A stretch of DNA of 64,000 nt from the NCBI GenBank assembly GCA_008711295.1, contig VUYV01000121.1:2178515-2242514 (forward strand), in the 5' to 3' direction. Position 1 is the first letter of the stretch. Every line of letters begins with the position of its first letter. The stretch comes from Anarhynchus alexandrinus. Its lineage: Eukaryota > Chordata > Aves > Charadriiformes > Charadriidae. The position numbers and the translations under genes were made by a program. The notes under the pieces were generated by a model that saw only the letters and a list, made by a program, of their open reading frames with translations, ran no database searches and was not told the origin of the DNA. Shown here piece after piece: positions 41,701 through 51,890 of the stretch.

Positions 41701-44367
41701 TTATAGGAAAAAATGTCGTAGGGAATCCAAATCTCCTTTGCAGCATCAGGCAGAAAAGTACTTTTTGCCTTTTTTCCCAGAGTCCAGAGACTCAGTCAGT
41801 TCCCAGGAAGCATCAGAACTGGCTGTGATGGAAGGCGCAGATTCATTTCACAGTTGCAGCAGCCAGTGACCAACTGAAAAGCACAGGCACAGAAAAGGGG
41901 CATTCTTCTTAACAGCTGAATGCAGGTACAAAACCAAGGGTCTCCTTGTTTCCGCTGCTTTTCTCATTCCTTCTTTCTTTCCCAGGATTACCTATCTACT
42001 TCAACAAATAACTGTTTTCCCACTCTACTTTAAAAAAAAAAACAAGCCAAAACTGACCTGTTAAGAGAAGGTATGGTACTGTAAAGGCTATCAGAATATA
42101 CAAGGTTTCTCTTCCACGTCATCTTTCCGGTCACTGCTAAGTCTTTACAGCTCTCTCTTTCCCTGTCCACAAACTGTTACTAAAGGAAGGCTGCCAGTCC
42201 CTGTTTACAGCAGCAGACATGCTGTGAAGCTTTAAGGTATTTATCTTATCAGGGGAAGATCTTCTGTCCAGACAGAGAGCCAGAAGAACAGCCCAACATT
42301 ATCAGGAAACAGTTCTTTACTGCAGTTGATGCATTGGATCCCAAATCAGCAAAGCATTTCAGCATATGCTTTGCTGTGTAAACCTAACCCTGCATAAAAG
42401 TTTGTCTGAACAAAAGCGATCCGCTGGGATAGAGTCACCTGTAAAACCCCACGCATCCAAAGTTACAGGCTTTAATTCTATGTTTCTGCAGCAGAGGGAA
42501 AAAAAAAAAAAAAATCACACCATATGAATCAGGACTTATAAACTCACCAGAGGTTAATTCACACAAATATGAAAAATTGAAAAATAAAATCAAAGGACAG
42601 GGAAACAGCTAAGACTACAGCATTTCTGAAAAGTCACATACGAAAGGTCTTTCTCTAAAAGTATGACATCTCTTTTACTATATAATGACTCCAGATCAAG
42701 CATTTGTAATATATGGATGCTGTTTCCGTAGTGAATGGCAGAATCTCATTATTAAAGTTGCACCTATGTCCGATGGGGGGAAACACCCCCACACTTAGTA
42801 GATTAACAGAATTTCTATATGGCAATTTAATGTAAAAAGTGATAATTTGTCTGACCACGTTGGTGATTTTCACAAGTGACAACTGATATCCATACAACTG
42901 AACAATTAGCAAAGAGAACAGTATTTCCCTTTTCCAGGTCATTTACTTCGCACATTTGTATCTAGTTACTGTTGCTCTGGGATTGGCTTTTTCTGCTCTT
43001 TCGATTTGTTCCACAGCAACGAGAGAGAGGAACATCTTTGTAAAATAAAACAAATTGAGTGTTAAATCAAGTACTCCAAGATGAGATATCTCACGCTACC
43101 TTTAACTCTGCTCCATTTTTTCATTTATTAATACATTTCAAGTTAATATGTCCCTTTAACTGCACACTACCTTAATCGTAGGATGCTGGTTCCATTACAT
43201 TAACATCAAGACACACCTTGAGAGGAAATCTCTATGCTGCAACTTTTGGCAAATTGTAAGATGACAAAAAGGACAGGTCTGACATATCTGCAGGGCAGGT
43301 GCCACCTGAAAAGTTCGCTATTTCTAGCCACAAAAGTAAAAAAAAAACCAAACCCCACACCAAAAAACAACTAGTGCTTAGCAATATCTAGCTTTTGGAT
43401 CTAATAACAGAATAATCCAGAATTTAGAAAGTAAAGTTTAGTCTGTTAAGTCGCTAACAGCATGTATCTTATGTCAAGCAGCAGTAGCAGAGGGATCAAG
43501 TTCCACAGCTTGCTTCAAACACCTCCCAAAGCTAGCTGCTACAGGCTGGACACGCTTCTGTGAAAGCTAAATCAAATTCACATTATCCAGAAACCATTAA
43601 GGTTGAGATTTAGCCATATGCTCCACAGATGTGACAAACTGTCCAGGAAACAAAAAAGAAATAAAGAAAAAGTATCACTATCCCAAAGCTCTTTTCCTCC
43701 ACAGGAAGAGCTTTACTGCAAGGGTCATTATCTTTATCTGAGCCAGCAGAGAGGCCAAGTTGTGTGGGCAAAGTCCCCTAAACACACCAGCAGCAAGACT
43801 CAGGAGGGTGTGTATGTTTCCGAAGTCATACCCTTGTTCTTTACTAATTAAAGAAGACGGTCCCATTTCTTTACGGGAAACGCCAGCTTTGGACACCCAT
43901 GCAGTTCACGGACCAAAGTCCCTAACGCACACCGCTGGCATCAGGCTGCTGAGCTCCACGCAATGCCGAGACATCCTTTCTCCTCCAACATAGGATGGGA
44001 CACAGCTAAACAAGGGGTGCCCCATTAAACAGGTATGCAGGACAGCGTAACTACCTTGCAAACAACCACCCCAGTGATGTAAGCAAAACACAACGCAACC
44101 GTCAGGCTTACTTGCTGGAATCCACTTCTGACACTTCTCGCAGTAATAGGACATCTCCTCCATCCAGGACACGTCACCTTCGTCGCTGTTCAGAGAGTCC
44201 CCGCTCTGGTCATGCGATAAGTCCACCGAAGCCTGGTCCTCAGACTCGACAATCAGGAGGGTCTCCCCTTCCACCTCACCCTCCTCCAAGCCCTCTGAGG
44301 TGGAGGTCCTGGTGGCTTCATCATCGTGGCGGCTCAACAGCCCACTCATGTGAACGTTATTAGCCAT
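26550..44367 (-). CDS. KAT14: KAT14 (CSRP2BP/ATAC2), histone acetyltransferase subunit of the ATAC complex (complete, ten exons)
   Basis: Exons in transcript order are 44367-44112, 41663-41545, 39422-39301, 36774-36593, 36038-35619, 34646-34075, 33541-33405, 32891-32716, 29500-29310 and 26723-26550. They total 2349 nt, or 782 residues plus TGA, the human length as I recall it. Domains are an acidic N-terminus, a Cys pair C76/C79 matched by C105/C108 (zinc-binding), a helical domain (about 110-210), a Ser/Pro-rich linker (about 230-420), a conserved middle region (about 460-650) and a C-terminal GNAT acetyltransferase fold (about 640-782) with the acetyl-CoA loop RRAGIA at 711-716. KAT14 works in the nucleus with the GCN5/PCAF-containing ATAC complex. 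All introns are GT-AG and all phases match. The start was chosen because MANNVHMSGLLSRHDD aligns residue for residue with the human start. Confidence 0.98.
26724..32715. other. KAT14 introns 8 and 9 (around exon 9)
   Basis: Apart from exon 9 (29310-29500) I see no coding sequence, RNA gene or clear transposon in these 6 kb. Composition is ordinary, with only short A runs near 27515 and 29805. Confidence 0.6.
29310..29500 (-). CDS. KAT14: KAT14 coding exon 9: GNAT motif A
   Basis: Residues 662-725 hold the core strands and the acetyl-CoA pyrophosphate loop: AYISFLLVHPEWRRAGIATF. The RRAGIA loop at 711-716 is intact, consistent with an active or at least cofactor-binding fold. Confidence 0.97.
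32716..32891 (-). CDS. KAT14: KAT14 coding exon 8: start of acetyltransferase domain
   Basis: Residues 603-661 contain RRDYETKPPKLRLL and DYCYVRPNHIPTINSMCHEF, the entry to the GNAT fold. It ends in phase 1. Confidence 0.97.
33405..33541 (-). CDS. KAT14: KAT14 coding exon 7
   Basis: Residues 558-602 include TKFLYRLVGSEDLL and SIVSPYTSRVLKPYI. It ends with AG of a split Arg codon. Confidence 0.96.
34075..34646 (-). CDS. KAT14: KAT14 coding exon 6 (largest)
   Basis: Residues 367-557 have an acidic/basic disordered first part and then conserved helices SIYEEKLLLKRLEAC and GLPLFDLDQVVNAALLLVDG. The exon ends at RILDRYQ in phase 0. Confidence 0.97.
35619..36038 (-). CDS. KAT14: KAT14 coding exon 5: Ser/Pro-rich linker
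   Basis: Residues 227-366 include KRSRTQEAKDIRRAQKEAAG and a Ser/Thr/Pro-rich run with a DRTPLTSPSPSPS motif. It is probably disordered and phosphorylated. Confidence 0.97.
36593..36774 (-). CDS. KAT14: KAT14 coding exon 4
   Basis: It encodes residues 166-226, RKKTSTWWSTVAGCLSVGS and EFGEPGWWKLVHNKPPT, which are almost invariant in the family. It ends in phase 1. Confidence 0.97.
39301..39422 (-). CDS. KAT14: KAT14 coding exon 3
   Basis: Residues 126-165 plus two bases: VVMLAMYNLSLEG and GYFRWKEDICAFIEKHW, a helical region N-terminal to the linker. Confidence 0.97.
41545..41663 (-). CDS. KAT14: KAT14 coding exon 2
   Basis: Residues 86-125, QLREQLSYLKGDNFFRFTC and then SDCSEDGKEQFERL, provide the second Cys pair C105/C108 of the zinc-binding module. 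It ends in phase 0. Confidence 0.97.
44112..44367 (-). CDS. KAT14: KAT14 coding exon 1
   Basis: Residues 1-85 plus one base are acidic, with EEGEVEGETLLIVESEDQ and WMEEMSYYCEKCQKWIP carrying zinc ligands C76 and C79. The human protein has one extra residue near EEMSYY. An in-frame ATG lies six codons upstream, but the downstream one matches the family. Confidence 0.97.
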
Positions 44368-44639
44368 CCTAGATGGTGTTTGCATAACAAAGAGCTATTC
44401 CTCCCCACATTGACAAGTCCATCCACGCTGGATGTGCTGGTCAAGTCTCCACAGTCAAAGTACCGATGACAGAGGAAATGTTTTGTGTCCGCCCTGTAGC
44501 TTTTGAGACTGGATTATAACATATACAAAAGGAACAGTCTTTCACAGATTACCTCTGTTAGCTGAAACACTTGCAAGTAGTTAGATACCAATGATCTCCA
44601 AACGTCTTTAATCAAACCTCTAATGACTCAGGACTGTGC
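44368..44639 (-). other. 272-bp spacer between PET117 stop and KAT14 ATG
   Basis: This spacer has no CpG island of its own. It must serve as PET117 3' UTR, KAT14 5' UTR or both. A possible acceptor (catctag) lies immediately before the KAT14 ATG. Human KAT14-PET117 read-through transcripts are known, so a shared upstream promoter is likely. Confidence 0.6.
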
Positions 44640-44789
44640 CTAGGACTGCTGGGACCCTTTATCCATTAGCACCTTGTCTCTTTCTTCCATGAGATGCTTT
44701 GTCAAAGCAATCTGCTCTTCTAGCAGGCGAATATTCTCCTTTTTCTGATTTTGACGCTCAAGATCTCTGAGAACTCCACTGTGCAGCCT
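44640..44789 (-). CDS. PET117: PET117 cytochrome c oxidase chaperone, last exon (partial gene)
   Basis: After the acceptor tgttttcag this exon encodes 49 residues and TAG (44640-44642). The sequence RLHSGVLRDLERQNQKKENI, EEQIALTKHL and the end DKGSQQS match the C-terminal half of vertebrate PET117 in length and in the KKENIRLL and KGSQxS motifs. PET117 is a small mitochondrial inner-membrane protein that helps assemble cytochrome c oxidase. Its N-terminal membrane segment is encoded by a first exon of about 32 codons, which I could not find. The exon opens in phase 0 at Arg, as in the human gene. The open frame continues upstream of 44789, but that part is intron. Confidence 0.92.
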   Translation of the reverse strand, partial: RLHSGVLRDLERQNQKKENIRLLEEQIALTKHLMEERDKVLMDKGSQQS

Positions 44790-47700
44790 CTGAAAACACA
44801 AGGGACAGGGTTTATCACAGCCTGTTGGGTGCTGAATGTGCTTAACCCCCACCCAGCTGTAATCCCTTCTGCAGAGCTGTTCACCATGCTGCCTTTGCAA
44901 GTCCTCTGCCAGCGCCTGTAGCCACAGCCACTTAACGTGGTTTAAATCTAAAGCTACAGGAGCAGACATCCGATACCGATAAGCTAATGGTACTACACCA
45001 AAAAGCACTTTATTTGTACTCACTTCAGATGGGTGGGTTTACTAAGTGGCAAAGCTATTGAGAAAATAAATGCTGTGCACCTGTAATACCTGTGCCATGC
45101 AGGATGGACATCATCTATAAAGTCCTGTGACCTCTGCCCTAAATCTTTACCAAATCGAACTAACCTCTCCCAAACTTATCTTCTGCTTGGAGAAGCAGTT
45201 TGCTTTGGTGGAAAACTGGAAGTGATTTTAAGAAAAACTGCCATGTGTCTTCATCTGCTTCTTTCCGCTCTTGTGTTACTCTTAAAGAAAATACCTTGCA
45301 AACTCTTGCTGCAAGTCTGACAAAAGTCCCACAGCCTACTTATGCCAAGGTCTTGAAAAAGCAAGGCACTTGATTCAAAAAATATCCCATGTTATAAATA
45401 AAATGTATTATACAGACCAGCCGTTTTCAAACTAGTGCATAAACCCCCTAATGGGTGTAAAAAGCTCTAAGAAAAACCCATCTCCTCTTTGTTTCCTCCA
45501 TTTGCTTCTCTCTCCCTGCTACCTGGAAGGTGTTTTTTTTTCACTCTGGCAATTAGGTGAAACGTTTAACCTTTACCTCTCACCAGGGGAATGCAAAATA
45601 AGTGAAACCAAAACTGATAATATGGATTGGGGTGGAGAAAAGGAGAGGAGGGACTAGCTGGGAACCAGCTGCTCTACTCCAGATGTGCAGGTGAGGAGCA
45701 GAGGGGTGATGAGACCAGACAAGGGATGGAGGAGATGGCAAGGCTGATATTAACTCTGGAAGGAAATGGGGACCGCGTGAAGCATGTAGTCGGTTGTGCA
45801 TGTGATACAGTGCCACTGTCATATAGTCTCCTGGCAACTTCAACCGACCAAAGCTGGTGCTGCTGCCATCCTTCCAGCCCCACGCTCCCCGCACTGCTTG
45901 TCCCACTCCAGGGTCAGCCAGTCCAGACAGCTAAGCCAGCAAAAAAAACGCTCTCTTTTTCTTTCCTTCTCAAAGCAAGTCACACTCTGCCGGTTTAACT
46001 CCCTGAGCTGGCTAACCAAAGACAAGTGCCAGTGCAAAGGAGAACATGGGATGCATGGTCCAATTTGGTGGTTTGGCTTGAACTCCTGGGGCAAATGCTA
46101 TGACTTTTAGATAGTCAGACACTGATGAGAATTCAAAGCGATAGTCATAAGCTTATCAGAAAATACGATATCTGATGACAGAAACATTACAAATGAGTAA
46201 AACCCATGAAATGATTGTTGAGAGCCAGTCCTGGCTCACATCTAAATCAAGCTGCGTGATTGCAGTAGTGTTTTAGCCCAACTAAAGATGAGAATTTTAG
46301 TTGAAGTTAATTTCAGTTAAAGCATTATCCACCTGCCTAATTTACCAAATCACGCTTAGCTTGGACTCAGGAATGAGAAAGTTTCACAGGTACCAAGGTT
46401 AGCCACTGGATACTGGAGATATGAATAAATTATTTAGCCTAATGGCAAAAAAAATTTAATAATTTATTTGACCTGTTTGAATGATGTCAAAATGCACCTG
46501 CAAATAATTTATTTGAAAGCTGACCCTGAAGTCATTTTAGAAGATGTTCGTGATTATTATTTGACAAGTTCTCACAGGGTTTTATTCTTCATCTAGAATG
46601 GCAATAACTGCACATTCCAAAGGCAATTATTTCTCCTGTCAAGTTCAAAATAGAAAGGTTTTGTTTAAGAAATATTTTATCTTGTTAAGAAAATGCACAG
46701 ACACACATGTCAGCCAATAATCAAAACTGTCTCTGGAAACTAATCTAATAAAACCAGTTCCTTCCCGTTGGCTTCAATCAACTGAACAAATTAGTAATCA
46801 CTAAAGACAAAGTTCACAAACTTATTATTTCATTACTACTAGTTAATAACAATAAAGAAAATATATGGGGAGATACAATGGAATAGAACAATTACATGAA
46901 GAATGTGATTCTTTTTCCTTCACAAAACACAGCTATTCTGCAATCTTTCAGATAGTGAAGGTATTTACTTTGAAAATGCAGCTTGCAAAAGACACCTTTA
47001 TAATTTGAGTATCATGGGTGACAAAGAGCTACGAAAAAAGTTAATCTTCTCACCTTCCTCTATTCTTAGAAGTTAGGCCTGCTTGTCTTCTGCAGCAGTT
47101 TAGATAAACGTGTGCAAGCTCAAATCACTTTGGGCCTGGCATATCAATTTACAGAAGTCAAAATTTTATTAATTTGCATAAGGATAAACCTGAAATAATC
47201 CCTAAACCAGGACTGCAGAATACCCATGTTACTTATTTTCACCACGTTATCTAAATAACTGTGTTCCTTAAACCTGAAGCCATTATCCCTTGACTTGAAA
47301 ATGGAGAATTATAAAGAGAAAATCTCAGATTTCATTTATAAAAGATAAGCTTTGAGCCTTAGTGCTTCTGAATTGCAAGTTAAACTACTGGAAAAAAATA
47401 ATTGATCATTTTGGCTTTACTTCTGCAGCAGCAGCATCTTGAGGAATGCTAATATCCCTGCAAACATATACAGATTAGCATGAAACCCAGCTTTTGGGGA
47501 GATCACTTCAAATCCTAGAGGACTGGTTTGTGAACCCATCCCTGTACATCCAGGTCAGGCACCTCTGAACTCATGAGTTCCCTGTGCAAAGTTCACAGGC
47601 TGTGCCCATGCCTGGGCAAAGAATAGATGCTGGTTGTGTCCCCCAAAACCCCAAAAAGGTTTTGTCGCTGACCAACTGGATCCTTTGACCCCACCATCTC

Positions 47701-49340
47701 TAGGACACTCAGCAAAACTGCCTATCTGCTGGCAGCCTGACAGCGGTGACACCGATACCCTCCACAGCAATGGTTGATGCAGCTGTGGAAAAATGAGTTA
47801 AAACAGAGCCACGGGGAGAAAGCTGCCCACCATTGTCTCCTTTGGGAAACCTAGGATCTTCTCAGGCAGAAGCTTGCAGCAGCGACCTCAGGTGTAACAA
47901 CCAAAGCATTTTAAAATTATTTTGCAAACCAAGCAACAACGACAGCATAGAGCAACAGGAACAAGCAAAGGGCAGCAAGTCCCTATTTTCTTCCCGGTAT
48001 CATCAGAAATATATGAAGCAAGCAGAGGGCATTAACCATATCAACTCGTTTGGTGATCCACCACTCCTTTTACTAGAGTCATATTTCATACACTGATAGA
48101 ATGCACGCTGTAAATTTGCCGTTGTGCCCTTAATTAACCTGTGTTTTGCACACGAGTTATAGCATGGCCTCTACATACCACGGGACCGCTGTCTTGTTGA
48201 GTGCTCAGCACGGATCCTGGCCAGGGACTCGGCCTTTAGTTTCACATTCCTTCTTCAGCCTGTTGCCTGAGGCTTTACTTACTTCATGATACACAGATCC
48301 CGCTCTGACGGTAGCGTTACTCATGTACTTGTGGACTGTTTTATGCCTGTTGCCTCTATCGAATATGAATGTTGTGTAAATGTTACTTTATTTTCATAGT
48401 CTATGAGATGAAGGAGAGATATCAGCCAAAGACTAAGGTCAAAAACATCCATTAAGTTTAGGTGTCTCGCCGAAACGCCCAAGGGTGATTTTTTTCAGAG
48501 CACGTGTTGTCCCGCAGCACAAAATACAGCTCCCATTTATTTCAGCTGTAGTTTAGGAGCATTTAGCATGGTTCCTGCCAGACCTTCAGTGTCTCAAGGC
48601 AGGCACACTGAATTAGATAGCAACCACCAGGAAAAATCTGAGCTTAGGTGCACTACCCAGCATCTACGTCAGCTCCGGCTGAAGCAGGACCATTACCCAC
48701 CACCGCTCCGAGAGCTCAGCCTTCCTCTTCTTGCTGCTGCCTGAGCCATTCAGTGTTTTCCAACTTCTACAGCAAATTAACCTGCCTCTTCCCTTACCCA
48801 GATCAGTCTCCTCCTCCAATATCCACCATGCACTGACAGAAACAATCTCTTGAGGGAAAAAATATAACCCTGTAATTACAGACTGCATCGTAAAACCCAT
48901 GCAACGGGCAACTGAGCTGGGGTACGGACTAGCAACTTGAACTGTGATGTTTTGTAGCTTCTGACTACTTCAGACCTTTAACAATAGTCATTTAACATTA
49001 ACATTTTTGTGTGTGTGCATTTTCTGGACTTTTTGTAAATACGGTGGTGAAAATCGGACGTGTGCCCTCATATTAGTACCCATTTGGCTTATCAGTAGGG
49101 TCTAAACCTGCGTACTCATTGCCCAAACTTCTGCCATGTGCAATTTATCCATTCTTCAATCACACACCTTTTAGTCCCGGGCAGGATTTCTTCATATATG
49201 GACTCACCATCATCTGACCTGATGCTTTTGGCTGTGGGGCTCTCTTGCACGCAGGGTGGCTGCCAGGATTTTTGTAAAGGTAGCACAGAAAAACTTCCCT
49301 GTTTCATTACCGCATGGTACCTCTGTTAGCGTGCACTCTG
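44790..49340. other. Probable PET117 intron 1, including an AT-rich island
   Basis: No exon was recognised. The segment 46100-47480 is strikingly AT-rich and uneven, with the 14-mer aataatttatttga twice (46458-46471 and 46503-46516). That looks more like a conserved noncoding or matrix-attachment type element than neutral intron. Confidence 0.5.
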
Positions 49341-49954
49341 CCTGTCCTGTCAGACCAGGATGGGAGCCAGGGCAGGCTGCACGGCACGGAACAGCGCCGT
49401 TTGCCCTTTAGCGGGAGGCATTTCTGAAGCTCGGGAAAAGCAGAGCACACGTGTTGCCAGAGGGACAAGCACCAGTGGGACAGCACTGCAGGACAAGGGA
49501 GAGCCCTGGGAATGCTGCCAGGGCGGTGCCCTTGGGCCTAGCGGGCGCGGGATTGCATCCTTCCTGCGCCCTAACACCCCCAGCTGCTGCAGAGGCTGAG
49601 GAAACCTCCTCCACTGAGCCTGTCCTGCCTCACCCTGCAGCTCCCAGCTGCCGCTTGCCCCCGTAGGCGAACCCACAGGACGGGATACGGGAATGGGTGC
49701 AGCTTTGCGAGCACGGAAAGGGCAGGTGCCAAGGCTGGAAAAAATGGGGGAGGGGTACACAGTGGAGAGACAAACGTTGCGGGCAGAGCAGGGGAGGCAG
49801 CGCACAGGCAGAGCACCGCTGTGCGGGCACGGCCCTGGGCTCTGGGCTGGGCACACCCGAGTGCCCGCAGCCCCCAGCTTCAGGCAGGGGCACAGATGGT
49901 GGCAGGACGCGGGGCACAGGAGGCCTGTCTTCAGGTGCTGGCAGGGCAGGGCGC

Positions 49955-50002
49955 TGCGGGCAGGAGGACAGGCAGGAGTGCGGGCAGGAGGACAGGCAGG
50001 AA
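49955..50002 (+). repeat. 24-bp tandem repeat, two copies
   Basis: The unit tgcgggcaggaggacaggca plus gga occurs twice head to tail with one mismatch, followed by decayed GGCAGGA-like sequence. It is part of the G-rich strand bias at the island's left side. Confidence 0.85.
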
Positions 50003-50049
50003 AGCAGGAGGCAGAGACACGTGGAGAGGCTGCGGGGTCCGGAGCGGGC

Positions 50050-50271
50050 AAGGGGCGGGGCTTGTCGCAGGCAGGGGCGGGGCGTCAGGAAAGGGGCGGG
50101 GCTCTGGCCTGACACCTCGGGCCGAGCCCACAGGTGCGGGGCGGGGCTACCGCCGGACACCTCAGGCCTCCAGGGGAGAGGGCGGGGCTGGGGGCGCCAG
50201 GGGCGGGGCCTCGGGCGCAGGGGCGGGGCCTGCCCTGCCGGCGGACGCATGGGCCGCCGTAGGGGCGGGGC
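50050..50271 (+). repeat. GC-box array / G-rich degenerate minisatellite
   Basis: Eight copies of the core GGGCGGGGC recur at irregular spacings of roughly 20 to 45 bp. A longer shared unit (ggcggggct followed by gacacctc) is visible twice. The plus strand has dense G runs that could form G-quadruplexes. The array runs straight into the N gap. Confidence 0.85.
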
Positions 50272-50380
50272 NNNNNNNNNNNNNNNNNNNNNNNNNNNNN
50301 NNNNNNNNNNNNNNNNNNNNNNNNNNNNNNNNNNNNNNNNNNNNNNNNNNNNNNNNNNNNNNNNNNNNNNNNNNNNNNNN
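50272..50380. other. Assembly gap (109 N)
   Basis: A run of N inside the GC-richest part of the window. The length may be an estimate. It falls where PET117 exon 1 would be expected. Confidence 0.99.
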
Positions 50381-51599
50381 CGGTTGGGGGGGTGGTGGGG
50401 GGAGAGGAGTCGCGCCCCGCCCACAGCCGAGCGCCGAGCGCGTCGAGCCAGGCCAGAGCAACGGAGCGCCGATGCGGGGTTGGGCCGAGCGACGCCCCGT
50501 CCCGCGGGGCGGGCGGGGAAAGGCCGAGCCGCGCCCCGGGGCGGCGGGAGGCGGAAGCGGCTGCTCCCGGCCGCCTGCCCCGCACGTGGAGCAGCCCCCG
50601 GGGCTCCCCAGCTTTCCTGCCGGGGTTTGGAGCGTCCTGGCGCCTTCGCGGGCCAGCCCCGGGCCCACCACAAGGAGCAGGCCGCGGCCTGGGGCCTAGC
50701 GCCTGAGGTGCGGCACCTCGGCCTCGTCGTGGTGGGACGGCAGTGGGAATGGCGTCCTCCACCCAACCCAACCCCTTACTGACAGGCCGCGGGCTGAGCT
50801 TTTGTGGGAGGGTCGTCACTCTGCCATGGTTGGGTGCTTGCACCCTTCTGACCAGGAACACCAACAGGGACTCCTGAAAAAAGGCCTTTGCCCCATTGAC
50901 GCGGCTACTGGGGAGAGCCCCCCATTGGACGGGGTGCAGCCAGCTGGGCTGGTGCCTCCTGGTGCCTTTCCCACCGGAGGGGGTGTTTTCTGGAGCTTCC
51001 TGCTGCCGTGCGCTTGCATTTCCAGTGCGGTTGCAGCTCTGAAAAACAAACAAAAGGAGATTTCTTCTGAGTTCAAGAAATATTTTTGCTTTTATTGCGT
51101 GAAGACCTCCAGTTCTGCACTTTCCTTGCCCAGAAAACCCAAATTGCATAGGGCAAGCAGCTGGAGAAAGCAGCTCTCCAATTGTTTGGTTTCTTCTCAT
51201 TGTTCAGTGTGTGGCCTTAGGCCTCATGTTTGGCAGTTTTTCGTGCTCTGAAGACAGCATTATTCCTCTCCCTGGGGGCTTTTCCCTGGCACCTCCTCAC
51301 TAGAGTATCTGTTTTACAGAACATAATTTACGTTCCCAGTGCTCCTGAGTGAGGGCAACAGATGGCTATCGTGAATGACTTTGATCCACCATGTTCAGAT
51401 GCGCTTCAGCTGGAGGACTTCAGCCTTTCAGGGCACTTTCACCCTGTAACACTTTAAAGCAAACTTCCCCCTGGCTACTGTGGAGCAGACAGAGGCTCTG
51501 GTCACGCCCCCGAAAAGCAGGGAACTTGTCAGCAGTCACTATCTATCTATCTGCTGCGTTACCACCCAAATGAGCACATCAGAGGTGCAGAAGAGTGAC

Positions 51600-51890
51600 T
51601 CTTAATAAATGTGTCAAACAAAAGGATGTCTAGTGGGGAGGTGGGATATACCATGAGGTCTATAAAACCCTGAAGGAGGTAAGGGAACAATCATGCACCA
51701 TTTCCCACAGTCCAGGGGTAACCAGTGGGTGTGTGGGTAGCAAGCTTAAACCAAGCAAAAAGAAGGTCGCACCATGTGTGAGTTGTGGAAGTCATTGCCC
51801 CTGGTACTGCAGAAGCTGAACTTACCTGCGGATTCAGAAAGGAACTAGACACATTCCTGGAGCGCCTTCAATGTCTGGGTGCTGCTTTTG
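51600..51890 (+). repeat. CR1 LINE 3'-end fragment (sense)
   Basis: A consecutive series of blocks resembles the 3' end of reptile/bird CR1: gatataccatgaggtctata, then agcaagcttaaaccaagcaa, gttgtggaagtcattgcccc and aaaggaactagacacattcc. The order and spacing fit the sense strand. It is diverged and old. Confidence 0.65.

Larger units (their letters stand above)
36775..44111. other. KAT14 introns 1 to 3
   Basis: Besides exons 2 and 3, nothing gene-like is visible. Simple A/T runs occur near 38970, 39765, 41310, 42030 and 42500. I could not assign any dispersed repeat with confidence. Confidence 0.55.
49350..50790. promoter_or_regulatory. CpG island, likely PET117/KAT14 promoter
   Basis: This is the only strong CpG island upstream of PET117 and KAT14 on the minus strand. 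It contains eight GC boxes (GGGCGGGGC on plus) between about 50050 and 50271 and a sequencing gap. No TATA box was seen. It is inferred to be the shared promoter and to hold PET117 exon 1. Confidence 0.65.

Noticed and set aside
44793..45023. Upstream extension of the PET117 exon 2 frame
   Set aside because: A clear acceptor (ttttcag) at 44790 and the family's phase-0 junction at Arg show this part is intron.
49630..51200. Long Pro/Arg/Ala-rich open frames spanning the N gap on both strands
   Set aside because: They are kept open by GC richness and by N translated as X. No domain or splice structure is visible.
50802..51251. 149-codon open frame on the plus strand next to the CpG island
   Set aside because: No similarity to a known family was recognised, and composition resembles random sequence. 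A noncoding divergent transcript remains possible.
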